64,000 nucleotides of DNA from [Actinomadura] parvosata subsp. kistnae (lineage in GTDB: Bacteria; Actinomycetota; Actinomycetes; Streptosporangiales; Streptosporangiaceae). Location of the stretch: the NCBI RefSeq assembly GCF_900323885.1, contig NZ_OOHJ01000032.1, forward strand, positions 1 to 64,000, given 5' to 3'. The notes under the pieces were generated by a model. The model did not search any database and was not told the DNA's origin. It was given only the letters and a program-made list of their open reading frames with translations. The position numbers and the translations under genes are program-made. Shown piece by piece: positions 52,185 to 60,408 of the stretch (the stretch's first letter is position 1; the number at the start of each line of letters is the position of its first letter).

Positions 52185-53044
52185 GAGGCGGGGACGGTGA
52201 ACTCGCCCTGCGGCAGGCGCGGGGCGCGGCGGCGGGTCAGGGTGTCGGCGCGCTCGGCCATGGCGTCGGCGACGAAGGGCTGCGACAGCAGGTAGAACTC
52301 GTCCGCGGCGGCCTGGTCGAAGAACACCCGGGCGGCGTCGATGGGGTCCATCGCCTGGGCCTTGATCCGCAGCATGGCCGCGCGGTGGTCCTCGGCGGCG
52401 GCGACGTCTCCGTCCTCGACGGCGCCGGCGGACTCGAAGATGTTCGAGGCCACGGCGCCGGGCAGAACCGCCTGGACGTGGACGTGGTGTCCGTGCCCGG
52501 CGAGCTCGACCTCCTGGCGCAGGCATTCGGTGAGCGCCAGGACGGCGTGCTTGCTCATGATGTACGGCGCCTGCAGCGGGGCGGCGCCGACCCCGCCGAT
52601 GGACGACAGGTTCCACACCCACGAGCGGCCGGGCTCGGCCATCATGCGCGGCAGGAACGCCTTGATGCCGTGGAAGACGCCGCTGATGTTGATCGACACC
52701 AGGCGCTCCCAGTTGGCGACGGGGGTGTCCCACAGGTAGCCGAACTGTTCGACGCCGGCGTTGTTGACCAGGAGCCTGACCGGACCGGCGTCCCGGAAGG
52801 CGGTCGCGGCCAGGCGCTCGACGGCGTCGGGGTCGCGCACGTCGCAGACGACGTCGAGGGCTCGGCCGCCGTGCCGCTCCAGTTCGGCGCGCAGAGCGGC
52901 GATCGCGGCGGCGTCGACGTCGGCGAGCACGACCGTCATGCCGACCTCGCGGGCGGCGTACCGGGCCAGGCCGGCGCCGATGCCCGCACCGGCGCCGGTG
53001 ATGACGGCGACGCCGCCGCCGAACAGGTCCTTGGGCGTGCTCAT
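52181..53044 (-). CDS. SDR family oxidoreductase
   Basis: This 287-aa short-chain dehydrogenase has the cofactor motif VAVITGAGAGIGAGLARYAA, Asp-type NAD selectivity in VLADVDAAA, NNAGVEQFG, and active-site residues in NLSSIGGVGAAPLQAPYIMS followed by KHA (Ser, Tyr, Lys). ATG 53044 overlaps the serine-hydrolase stop by 4 nt. It is one of two SDRs in the P450 operon, so two oxidation or reduction steps are expected. Confidence 0.92.
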   Translation of the reverse strand: MSTPKDLFGGGVAVITGAGAGIGAGLARYAAREVGMTVVLADVDAAAIAALRAELERHGGRALDVVCDVRDPDAVERLAATAFRDAGPVRLLVNNAGVEQFGYLWDTPVANWERLVSINISGVFHGIKAFLPRMMAEPGRSWVWNLSSIGGVGAAPLQAPYIMSKHAVLALTECLRQEVELAGHGHHVHVQAVLPGAVASNIFESAGAVEDGDVAAAEDHRAAMLRIKAQAMDPIDAARVFFDQAAADEFYLLSQPFVADAMAERADTLTRRRAPRLPQGEFTVPAS

Positions 53045-54189
53045 CGCAGGCTCCCTTCACGCTCGGCGACGATCTCGCGGATGGCGCGCACCACGGGCTC
53101 GAAGGTGCTGCCGGGTCCCGCGCTCACCGGGGCGTCCATGTTGTTGTGGCAGATCGCGACCGCGAGCCGGTCGCGCAGGTCGGCCCAGGCGACGGAGCCG
53201 CCCGCGCCGGGGCTGTAGATGACGGAGCGGTGATCGCCCACGAGCGGGTCGGAGGCGCCCGGCTCGCCGCCGAGCCAGAACCCGTTCGCGCCGAACCACA
53301 CCGGGATGGTCAGCACCCGGTCGGGGGCGTGCGGGTCCGTGCGTGGGCGGGTGAACGTGGCGACCCGGCCGGGCGACAACAGGCGGACGCCGTCGAGCTG
53401 CCCGCCTTCGGCGAGCATCGCGAAGATCCTGGCCACCGCGTTCGCGGTGGCGATCGCGCCGGCCCCGGGATCCACGGCCTGCTGCATGACCGGCTGGTTG
53501 TGCACGTCGGAGCCGGGGAAGACGGCCTGTGGGCTGATGTCGTGCTCGTCGGTGATCGCGAACGTGTTGCCGCCGTACAGGGTGGCCACGCGTGCGAGGT
53601 CGTCATCGGGGACGCCGAGGTGGAAGTCGGTGACGCCGAGCGGCGCGCAGATCTCCTCGGCGACGAAGACGTCGAAGGGCCGGTGCGCCGGATCGGTGCG
53701 GCGTACGACCTCACCGACGATCCAGCCCCAGACCAGGACGTGGTAGGCGCTGGTCGTGCCCGGCTCGTACAGCGGGGTGAAGGCGGCGATCCGGTCCGTC
53801 ATCCACTCCCAGTCGGCCAGCAGCTCCGGGGTGACGCCTGCGGGCATCTGCGGGATGCCCGCCCGGTGCGACAGGGCCTGCTCGACCGTGATGGCCTGCT
53901 TGCCGCCCGCGGCGAACTCCGGCCAGTACCGGGCGATCGGCGCGTGCAGGTCGACCAGGCCGCGCTCGGCCTGCAGGTGGAGCGCGGTCGCGGTGACGCC
54001 CTTGGTCACGGAGAACACCGGGAACAGGGTGCGCTCGTCGACGGGCGCGCCGGTGGCGGTGTCGGTGACTCCGGCGACCGCGTCGGCGATCAGCTCACCG
54101 CGGTGGTAGGCGGCCACGGCGATGCCGATCTCCCCCAGGTCAAGCGCGCGATCAAGAGCCTCGCCGAGGCGAGGATCGGTGGTGGTCAT
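53041..54189 (-). CDS. serine hydrolase, beta-lactamase/EstB family
   Basis: This 382-aa class C-like serine hydrolase has the SxxK motif SVTKG at about residues 69-73, a Tyr motif in AYHVLVWGWI, and the third box near SVAWADL with family spacing. It has no signal peptide, as in EstB/LovD-type esterases and acyltransferases. It is the first gene of the eight-gene operon running to the ferredoxin reductase. The conserved 26-bp element sits 76-101 bp upstream of ATG 54189, with a TAGCGT -10 at 54243-54238. Confidence 0.9.
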   Translation of the reverse strand: MTTTDPRLGEALDRALDLGEIGIAVAAYHRGELIADAVAGVTDTATGAPVDERTLFPVFSVTKGVTATALHLQAERGLVDLHAPIARYWPEFAAGGKQAITVEQALSHRAGIPQMPAGVTPELLADWEWMTDRIAAFTPLYEPGTTSAYHVLVWGWIVGEVVRRTDPAHRPFDVFVAEEICAPLGVTDFHLGVPDDDLARVATLYGGNTFAITDEHDISPQAVFPGSDVHNQPVMQQAVDPGAGAIATANAVARIFAMLAEGGQLDGVRLLSPGRVATFTRPRTDPHAPDRVLTIPVWFGANGFWLGGEPGASDPLVGDHRSVIYSPGAGGSVAWADLRDRLAVAICHNNMDAPVSAGPGSTFEPVVRAIREIVAEREGSLR

Positions 54190-54264
54190 GTGCTGTCCCC
54201 CTGCGGTGAGCGGCGTCGCTTGCGGGCTGGTGACCCGACGCTAGGGCGGAGGCGGCGCCGTTGC

Positions 54265-54290
54265 GGGACGGTGTTCCGGTGAGTGGACGG
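54265..54290. promoter_or_regulatory. conserved 26-bp element, copy 1 (P450 operon promoter)
   Basis: The core TTCCGGTGAGTGGACGG (54274-54290) plus upstream GGGACGGTG matches copy 3 at 62631-62656 in 23 of 26 positions. It contains an imperfect dyad TCCG/TGGA centred on the G of TGAG. The element edge at 54265 lies 22 bp from the TAGCGT -10 box on the minus strand. Confidence 0.65.
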
Positions 54291-54300
54291 CTTGTGCGTC

Positions 54301-54681
54301 TCAGGTCGTCACCTCGCGGCGTGCCAGCAGCCAGCGGCCGTCCCCGCCGCGGGTGAGCTCGTCGCGATAGGAGCCGACGGCGACGATCGCCGCGGGCGGG
54401 CCGGCGGACACGAGCAGGAAGGACGACAGCGCCGTGGCGCGGTCGCCGGTGGCGTGCACCTCCAGGTTGGTGATCACGTGCCGGTTGCCCGAGCCGGGGC
54501 CGGCGTGCCCGAGCTCGCGCATCCGGGTCAGCCCGGCGACGGTCTGCTCGCGTCCGCGCCAGCGCGCGCCGGCCATCGCCCACTCGACGTCGTCGGTGAG
54601 CAGGGCGCCGAGGTCGTGCGGGGTTCCTTCGTCGGCCAGGCGGGCGAACGTGTGCAGGAGGTTGGCGATGTCGGAGGTCAT
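54301..54681 (-). CDS. SnoaL/NTF2-like protein
   Basis: This 126-aa small alpha+beta barrel of the SnoaL-like type begins with MTSDIANLLHTFARLADEGT, LLTDDVEWAMAGARWRGREQ (strand with the acidic cavity residue), and ends GDGRWLLARREVTT. Such proteins are isomerases, hydratases or ligand carriers for small ring compounds, including epoxide hydrolases of the limonene type. It lacks a Shine-Dalgarno. A GACAGT box at 54695-54690 just upstream of ATG 54681 suggests a leaderless message. Confidence 0.82.
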   Translation of the reverse strand: MTSDIANLLHTFARLADEGTPHDLGALLTDDVEWAMAGARWRGREQTVAGLTRMRELGHAGPGSGNRHVITNLEVHATGDRATALSSFLLVSAGPPAAIVAVGSYRDELTRGGDGRWLLARREVTT

Positions 54682-54716
54682 GGAGAGGTACTGTCCTCTT
54701 GATCCCCGTCGTCTTG

Positions 54717-54742
54717 AGGGCGGACGTCCACTGAGCGGACGC
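54717..54742. promoter_or_regulatory. conserved element, copy 2 (SnoaL / enoyl-CoA hydratase divergent promoter)
   Basis: CGTCCACTGAGCGGACG (54725-54741) shares the TCC-N3-GAG-Y-GGACG core with copies 1 and 3 and has perfect 5-bp outer arms CGTCC/GGACG. The flanks are less conserved (about 10 of 16 upstream positions). It sits between the divergent SnoaL and hydratase genes. Confidence 0.5.
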
Positions 54743-54814
54743 TTCGGCGCGGGCGGCGACCGGCGTCGGGCAGGGTGGGAGGCGTACTCGTCCCCGACGT
54801 TGCGGAGGCCGCTC

Positions 54815-55594
54815 GTGCGAGCAGACAGCGAGGACCTGTCGGTCACGGTGGAGAACGGGATCGGGCTTCTGGAGCTGCGCCGGCCACCCGCCAACTACTT
54901 CGACGAGCAGCTCATCGGGCTGCTCGTGGACGCCGCCCGCGACCTGGACGGCAGCGCGGACTGCCGGGTGCTCGTCCTGGCCTCCGAGGGCAGGCACTTC
55001 TGCGCCGGCGCCGACTTCGGGACGGGCGGCGCCTTCGACGGCGACCGGGCCGCCGTGGCGCGGCGCCTGTACCGGCGGGCGGCGCCGTTGTTCGAGATCC
55101 GGACCCCGATCATCGCCGCGGTCCAGGGCGCCGCCGTGGGCGGAGGGCTGGGGCTGGCCTGCGCGGCCGACTTCCGGGTCGCCGATGAGCACACCCGGTT
55201 CGTCGCGAACTTCGCGATGCTGGGCTTTCATCAGGGGTTCGGGCTGAGCGTGACGCTGCCGGAGATCGTCGGCCGGCAGGCGGCGGCCGACATGCTGCTG
55301 AGCGGCCGGCCGGTGCGCGGCCAGGAGGCACATCGCATCGGCCTGGCCGATCGGCTGGCCGAGCCCGGCCGGCAGCGCGAGCAGGCGCTGGCCTGGGCCC
55401 GCGAGCTGGCGTCGGCGGCCCCGCTGGCGGTGCGGTCGATCCGCTCGACGTTGCGGGCCGGTCTGGCGCGCCGGGTCGCCGAGGCGCTGGAGCACGAGCT
55501 GGCCGAGCAGGCGCGGCTGTGGGCGACCGCGGACTGCGCCGAGGGCATCGCGGCGAGCCTGGAGCGCCGGCCACCGGTGTTCCGCGGGGAGTGA
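54815..55594 (+). CDS. enoyl-CoA hydratase/isomerase family protein
   Basis: This 259-aa crotonase-fold protein has the first oxyanion-hole segment RHFCAGADFGTG and the second AAVQGAAVGGGLGLACAADF, both forming the CoA-thioester oxyanion hole. LGFHQGFGLSVTLPEIVG and GRPVRGQEAHRIGLAD follow family order. The start is GTG 54815 with GGAGG 8 nt upstream. It is the only plus-strand enzyme gene in this part of the cluster and probably hydrates a pathway enoyl-CoA. Catalytic Glu positions are not certain from inspection. Confidence 0.9.
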   Translation: MRADSEDLSVTVENGIGLLELRRPPANYFDEQLIGLLVDAARDLDGSADCRVLVLASEGRHFCAGADFGTGGAFDGDRAAVARRLYRRAAPLFEIRTPIIAAVQGAAVGGGLGLACAADFRVADEHTRFVANFAMLGFHQGFGLSVTLPEIVGRQAAADMLLSGRPVRGQEAHRIGLADRLAEPGRQREQALAWARELASAAPLAVRSIRSTLRAGLARRVAEALEHELAEQARLWATADCAEGIAASLERRPPVFRGE

Positions 55595-55636
55595 CCACGC
55601 TGGGGTGCGGGCCGCCCCGCACCCCTCGGGTGGCGA

Positions 55637-57577
55637 TCAGCCGGTGAACACGTAGTCGCGCGGCTCCGGCGCGCGCAGCATGGCCCAGTAGTCGACCAGC
55701 CGCCACGGGCAGGCCACCCAGGCGCGTCCGGCCTTGTTGCGGTAGTACCCGTTCGCCGTGCCGCCGTGTTTCCAGACGGTCTTGTCCAGCTCCTCGTCGA
55801 CGCGCCGGTTGTAGTCCTCGGTCGCCTCCCGCGTCGGCTCCATCGCGGTGTGGCCGTTCTCGACGAGGTACTGCAGGCTCTCCACGATGTAGTGGACGTG
55901 CTCCTCGCTGGTGACGTTGTGGCCGCCGCCGTGGTTGGGCGCGGCGTTCGGGCCCGCCGTGACGAAGAAGTTGGGAAAGCCCGGCACGGTGATGCCGAGG
56001 TACGCTCTCGGGTTCTCCTCGGCCCATTCCTCGGCCAGCCTGATGCCGCCGCGGCCGACGACGTCGAGGAAGCCGAGGTATTCGAGCCTGAAGCCGGTGG
56101 CCCAGATGATGACGTCGGCGGCGATGAACTCGCCCTCCGTCGTCACCACGCCGTCCGGGCGGATCCGCCGCAACGAGCCGCGGTGCAGCGACACGTTGTC
56201 GCGCTTGACGGCTTCGAAGAAGCCGGGGTCCTTGACGATCCGCTTGGCGAACGGCGGGAAGTCCGGCGTCAGCATCTCCTTCAGATCGGGACGGTCGGGG
56301 AAGGACCGGTCGAGGTAGTCCAGGCAGACCCGCATCACCATGTCGTTGGCCGGGGACGAGGAGACGTGCGTGGCGTACCACTCCTCGTCGATGCGCGGGA
56401 TGGAATAGCCCTTGTCGGCGGCCCACCAGTAGGTCTTGACGCGGAACCACTGGTGGAAATAAGGGATGTGCTCCAGCGCCCACCTCATGCCCTCGGGCAC
56501 GTCGGCGGCGACCTTGCGCTCGGGGATGACCCAGTGCGGCTGGCGCATCACGACGTCCAGAGACTTCACCTGCCCGGCGATCGCGGCCACCACCTGGACC
56601 GACGTGCAGCCGGTGCCCAGGACGACCACCCGTTTTCCGCTGAGGTCCACGTCATGGCGCCACTCGGCGGTGTGCATCGTCTCACCGTCGAAGGTGTCGA
56701 TGCCGTCGATGTCGGGGATGGCCGCCGCGTTGAGCACGCCTGTCGCGGTGACCACGGCGTTGGCCCGGTGCGTGCGCACCGAGCCGTCCTTGTGCCGGAC
56801 GGTGATCTCCCAGATCTGGTCGTCCTCCTGCCAGCGGCAGCCGAGCACCTTGGCGGAGAAGGTGATGTGCGGGTAGAGGTCGTACTTGCCGGCCACGTGG
56901 TGCAGGTACTGCAGGTACTCCGGTCCTGTCGGGTAGTACTTCGACCAGCGCGGGTTGAGCTCGAAGGAGTAGGAGTAGAAGTGGCTCGGCGTGTCGACGG
57001 CCGCGCCCGGATAGGTGTTGCGCGACCACGTTCCGCCGAGGTCGTCGCGTTCTTCGAACACCTGGTAGCGGAAGCCCGCCTGACCGAGTTCGATCGCGGC
57101 GTTCAGGCCGATCATGCCGCAGCCGATGATCGCGACGGTGAAGCCGGCCGGCGGCTTGCGGGTGGCCGGGACGACCCGGCGGGCGGGCTCGAAGCCGCCC
57201 TGCTCGCGCAGGTGGGGGACGTACTCCTCGCCGACGGTGTCGTCCACGCACAGCTCGGCCATCCGGCGGAACAGCGCGTCGTCCGGTACGGCGATCCGGG
57301 GGATCAGCGGTCCTGCGAGCAGGTGCCGGGCGCGCTCGCGCACCTCGGCCGCGACCGTCGCGGGGTACTCCCCCATGATCGCCTGGGTGCGGCTTCGCTC
57401 CTGGTCGAGTCTGGCCCTGAACTCGTCGAGGAGAGCGGTGTCCCCGCTGTGGTGGACCAGCGCCATCAGCAGGGCGCCCGGCTCGGCGACGTCGATGGCC
57501 GCGTCGAGGGCCCGGCGGTCGACGTCGGTCACCGGTGCCAGGACGTAGGTGGGCTGGTCCGGGGATATCAGCGTCAT
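55637..57577 (-). CDS. Baeyer-Villiger flavin monooxygenase
   Basis: This 646-aa NADPH/FAD enzyme inserts oxygen next to a ketone to make an ester or lactone. It has an N-terminal extension (about 1-145), the FAD Rossmann motif VAIIGCGMIGLNAAIELGQA, GGTWSRNTYPGAAVDTPSHF, the BVMO fingerprint F-x-G-x-x-x-H-x-x-x-W as FDGETMHTAEW, a second Rossmann motif VVVLGTGCTSVQVVAAIAG, and WATGF. The long N-terminus is typical of the subgroup acting on bulky cyclic or terpenoid ketones. ATG 57577 ends the in-frame N-terminus before the IclR gene, 29 nt upstream, so the two are cotranscribed. Confidence 0.93.
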   Translation of the reverse strand: MTLISPDQPTYVLAPVTDVDRRALDAAIDVAEPGALLMALVHHSGDTALLDEFRARLDQERSRTQAIMGEYPATVAAEVRERARHLLAGPLIPRIAVPDDALFRRMAELCVDDTVGEEYVPHLREQGGFEPARRVVPATRKPPAGFTVAIIGCGMIGLNAAIELGQAGFRYQVFEERDDLGGTWSRNTYPGAAVDTPSHFYSYSFELNPRWSKYYPTGPEYLQYLHHVAGKYDLYPHITFSAKVLGCRWQEDDQIWEITVRHKDGSVRTHRANAVVTATGVLNAAAIPDIDGIDTFDGETMHTAEWRHDVDLSGKRVVVLGTGCTSVQVVAAIAGQVKSLDVVMRQPHWVIPERKVAADVPEGMRWALEHIPYFHQWFRVKTYWWAADKGYSIPRIDEEWYATHVSSSPANDMVMRVCLDYLDRSFPDRPDLKEMLTPDFPPFAKRIVKDPGFFEAVKRDNVSLHRGSLRRIRPDGVVTTEGEFIAADVIIWATGFRLEYLGFLDVVGRGGIRLAEEWAEENPRAYLGITVPGFPNFFVTAGPNAAPNHGGGHNVTSEEHVHYIVESLQYLVENGHTAMEPTREATEDYNRRVDEELDKTVWKHGGTANGYYRNKAGRAWVACPWRLVDYWAMLRAPEPRDYVFTG

Positions 57578-57606
57578 GGGTCGGTGGTTCCTTCGCATGG
57601 GGGGTT

Positions 57607-58401
57607 TCAGCAGGCGCGGGTGATCGCTGGGACACGCGCGGGGCGGCGGGTCAGGCCGGAGGCGGCGTACCAGATGTCCATGGCGGCGATGCGCACGGCG
57701 TCGCCGGCTTCCTGGACCGGCACCGTCTCGGCGGGCCCGCACAGCGACAGGGCCGCGCGCAGGCTGCCGCCGGATGGGCCGATGGAGGCCGCCACCGCGG
57801 TGATGCCCGCGGTGCAGCCCTGGACGTCGACGGCGACGCCGCCGCGGTCGCGCACACGTTCCAGGTCGCGTCGCAGCTGGGTGCGGGTGCGGACGCCGTA
57901 CACGGTGGCCGGAGGGGGGAAGGTGAGGTCCGGCCAGTCGGCTTCGGTGAGGTGTGCGAGGATGGCGCGGCCCGCGGCCGAGTGCGCGGCGGGCTGGCGG
58001 CCCCCGGGACGCCAGGTCTCCCCTCTCTCCGGCCAGTCGCCGATGCGCTCCAGATGCAGGACCTCGCCCGACAGCAGCGTGCTGAGGTGCACCGTCAAGC
58101 CGGTGGAGCGGTGCAGGGCGTACATGAACGGAAGGCACGCCTGGTGCAGGCGCTCGCGCTGGACGACCTTGCTGCCCAGCTCGAACATGCGCAGGCCCAG
58201 GCGGTACTGGTAGCCCTGCCGTTCCACCCAGCCGAGCTCCACCAGCCGTTGCAGGATCCGGTGCGCCGAGGAACGCGGCAGGTCGGCCTGCCGCGCGATC
58301 TGCGCCAGGGTGAGCCGAGGGTGACCGTCGAAGACCTGCAGCAGGGACGCCACCCTGTCGATCATGGTGATGGGTGAGCCAGGGCTCTGTGCCGTGGTCA
58401 T
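57607..58401 (-). CDS. IclR-family transcriptional regulator
   Basis: This 264-aa regulator has an N-terminal winged helix (RLTLAQIARQADLPRSSAHR then ILQRLVELGWVERQGYQYRL, about 30-70) and the IclR effector domain with GETWRPGGRQPAAHSAAGRA and VAVDVQGCTAGITAVAASI. IclR proteins repress or activate catabolic operons in response to a pathway acid. It is cotranscribed with the BVMO and divergent from the TetR gene, with a perfect TTGTGCC-N5-GGCACAA dyad 35 bp before its start. Confidence 0.92.
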   Translation of the reverse strand: MTTAQSPGSPITMIDRVASLLQVFDGHPRLTLAQIARQADLPRSSAHRILQRLVELGWVERQGYQYRLGLRMFELGSKVVQRERLHQACLPFMYALHRSTGLTVHLSTLLSGEVLHLERIGDWPERGETWRPGGRQPAAHSAAGRAILAHLTEADWPDLTFPPPATVYGVRTRTQLRRDLERVRDRGGVAVDVQGCTAGITAVAASIGPSGGSLRAALSLCGPAETVPVQEAGDAVRIAAMDIWYAASGLTRRPARVPAITRAC

Positions 58402-58435
58402 GCTCCGCCTCCCCGGCCGCATCGCCGGTTGCACA

Positions 58436-58454
58436 TTGTGCCTGCATGGCACAA
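58436..58454. promoter_or_regulatory. candidate IclR operator
   Basis: A perfect 7-bp dyad TTGTGCC (58436-58442), spacer TGCAT, GGCACAA (58448-58454) lies 35 bp upstream of the IclR ATG (58401). The position and symmetry fit autoregulation. Confidence 0.55.
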
Positions 58455-58514
58455 ACTGACACCTCGTGAGCTTACGACCCGGTTGCAGCGGTGTAAACAC
58501 ATTGGATCCAGTTT

Positions 58515-58531
58515 CCGCATACGAAATGCGG
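58515..58531. promoter_or_regulatory. candidate TetR operator
   Basis: CCGCAT (58515-58520), spacer ACGAA, ATGCGG (58526-58531) is a perfect 6-bp dyad about 50 bp before the TetR start. It is distinct in sequence from the IclR-side dyad. Confidence 0.5.
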
Positions 58532-58581
58532 ATCGGGATGGTGCCGAGCCTCTGGGAGACTGAGGCTGTGAGGTGTTGCCC

Positions 58582-59205
58582 ATGACCAAGCCCATCCGGC
58601 AGAGCTTGACGGAGCGGCGTACCGAAGAACTGCGCATGACGATCGCTCGCAAGGCGGCCGAGATCTTCGTCTCCGACGGCGACACCTCGGCGACGGTCGA
58701 GCGCATCGCCGAGGCGGCGGGCATCGCCACCCGCACGTTCTACCGCCACTTCCCGGTGAAGGAGGACGTCGTCCGGCCGCTGTTCCGCCACAGCTCGCAG
58801 CTCGTCATCAGGGCTCTGCGGGAGGCCCCCTGCGAAGGGGATCTCATCGAGGTGCTGGTCGGGGTGTGGATGTCGGCGCTCGAGGAGGAGACCGTCGGTC
58901 CTTCCGAGCGCCGCTTCCTGGCGGTGATGGCGGCCAGCCCGCAGTACCGGCTGCGCTGGATGGAGGTCGACGAGGAGCTGTCCGAGGCCGTGGCGGAGTT
59001 CCTCGGCAAGCGCCTCGGGTGGGGCGAGCGCCCGCTCGAACGCTCGCTGCCCGCCTACCTCGTGGTGCAGGCCACCCGGCACGTCTTCATGCGGTGGATC
59101 ACCTCCGACTCCGGCCAGGACGTCGCCGACCTGCTGCGGGAGGCCTTCCGCATGGTGCTCGACGGCGTCCGCACGGTCGCCGCCGCCCGGGCCTCGTCAG
59201 GGTGA
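58582..59205 (+). CDS. TetR-family transcriptional regulator
   Basis: This 207-aa regulator has the N-terminal helix-turn-helix TVERIAEAAGIATRTFYRHF (about 33-52) followed by the TetR boundary PVKEDVVRPLF and an all-helical ligand domain. ATG 58582 is preferred; GTG 58573 in the same frame is possible. It is divergent from the IclR-BVMO pair, and its 3' end overlaps the convergent CoA-transferase gene by 9 bp. Confidence 0.9.
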   Translation: MTKPIRQSLTERRTEELRMTIARKAAEIFVSDGDTSATVERIAEAAGIATRTFYRHFPVKEDVVRPLFRHSSQLVIRALREAPCEGDLIEVLVGVWMSALEEETVGPSERRFLAVMAASPQYRLRWMEVDEELSEAVAEFLGKRLGWGERPLERSLPAYLVVQATRHVFMRWITSDSGQDVADLLREAFRMVLDGVRTVAAARASSG

Positions 59206-60408
59206 GTGCGGCCCGAAGGCCCCCGAACGGCCCAGCGCCGAGATCCGCTCCGGGCTGTAGCCCAGCCCGGTCAGGACGCGGCGGGTGTCGGCCCCTGCCG
59301 CCACGGGGGCACGCGGCGGCGCCGCCGCCGACCGGCTCAGCTTGATCGGCACCCCGATCCCGCGGTACGTCCCGTCCTGGACGACCATGGCGCGGTGGCG
59401 GGTGTGCGGCGCGGACAGCGCGCCGTCGAGGTCGTGCACCGGGCTCGCCGGCACGCCGCGCGCCGCCAGCTCTCCGGCGAGGTCGCCGGCATCGCGGCGC
59501 AGGAAGAGCGGCTCCAGTTCCGCCAGCAGCTCCGCCCGGCGGCTGACCCGGTCCTTGTTGCGCCGGAAGCGCGGATCGCCGGCCAGGTGCGGGCGTCCGA
59601 GCACCTCGGTGAGCGCGGCGAACTGGGCGTCGCTGGCGGCGGCGACGAACAGGCGGCCCGGCCCCTTGCCCTGCCCCTTCGTCCGGAACACCTGGTAGGG
59701 CGCCACGGTCGGGTGCGCGGCCCCGGTCCGTTCGGGCACCTGCCCGGACTGCAGGTAGGTGGCGGAGTGCGGGTGGAGGATCGACAGGACCGCGTCGAAC
59801 AGTGTCACGTCCACGAGCTGGCCCCGCCCGCTGCCGGCGCGTTCCAGCAACGCCAGCAGCACGCCCGCGAACGCCTGGTGCGCGGCGGTCAGGTCCACGA
59901 TGGGCACCCCCACGCGCAGCGGGTCGCCGTCGCGTTCGCCGTTCAGGCTCATCAGCCCGCCGTAGGCCTGCAGCACGGCGTCGTAGCCGGGCAGGCCGCC
60001 GAGCGGGCCGTCGACGCCGTAACCGGTGATGCGGCAGTAGACCAGCCGGGGGAACTCCCGCGCGAGCCGGGACTCGTACCCCAGCCCCCATCCCTCCATC
60101 GTGCCCGCCTTGAAGTTCTCCACGACCACGTCCGCCCGGGCGATGAGATCGTGCAGCACCTCACGGCCCGGCGGCGTGCGCAGATCGAGCACGACGTTGG
60201 CCTTGTTGCGGTTGAGGCCCTGGTAGTAGGCGCTGGTCGTCTCGGCCTCGTCGACGAACGGCGGGCCCCACCGGCGGGTCTCGTCACCGGCGGGCGCCTC
60301 CACCTTGACCACCTCCGCGCCGTGGTCGGCCAGCATCTGCGCGCACAACGGCCCGGCCAGCACCCGGCTGAGGTCGAGCACCCGCACGCCGCGGACGGCG
60401 CCGCTCAC
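59197..60408 (-). CDS. CaiB/BaiF family CoA-transferase
   Basis: This 403-aa family III CoA-transferase has VRVLDLSRVLAGPLCAQMLA at the N-terminus, the CoA-binding region RGRNKANVVLDL-like (here LNRNKANVVLDLRTPPGREV), the catalytic Asp segment GLPGYDAVLQAYGGLMSLNG, and QLVDVTLFDAVLSIL. It would load CoA onto a ring-opened carboxylic acid. GTG 60408 overlaps the acyl-CoA dehydrogenase stop (GTGA). Confidence 0.92.
   Translation of the reverse strand: MSGAVRGVRVLDLSRVLAGPLCAQMLADHGAEVVKVEAPAGDETRRWGPPFVDEAETTSAYYQGLNRNKANVVLDLRTPPGREVLHDLIARADVVVENFKAGTMEGWGLGYESRLAREFPRLVYCRITGYGVDGPLGGLPGYDAVLQAYGGLMSLNGERDGDPLRVGVPIVDLTAAHQAFAGVLLALLERAGSGRGQLVDVTLFDAVLSILHPHSATYLQSGQVPERTGAAHPTVAPYQVFRTKGQGKGPGRLFVAAASDAQFAALTEVLGRPHLAGDPRFRRNKDRVSRRAELLAELEPLFLRRDAGDLAGELAARGVPASPVHDLDGALSAPHTRHRAMVVQDGTYRGIGVPIKLSRSAAAPPRAPVAAGADTRRVLTGLGYSPERISALGRSGAFGPHSP

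Noticed and set aside
55637..58462. BVMO read as a 941-residue fusion continuing through the IclR gene region
   Set aside because: The added N-terminus is an Arg/Pro/Ala-rich out-of-frame reading of the IclR gene. ATG 57577 gives a normal BVMO N-terminus.
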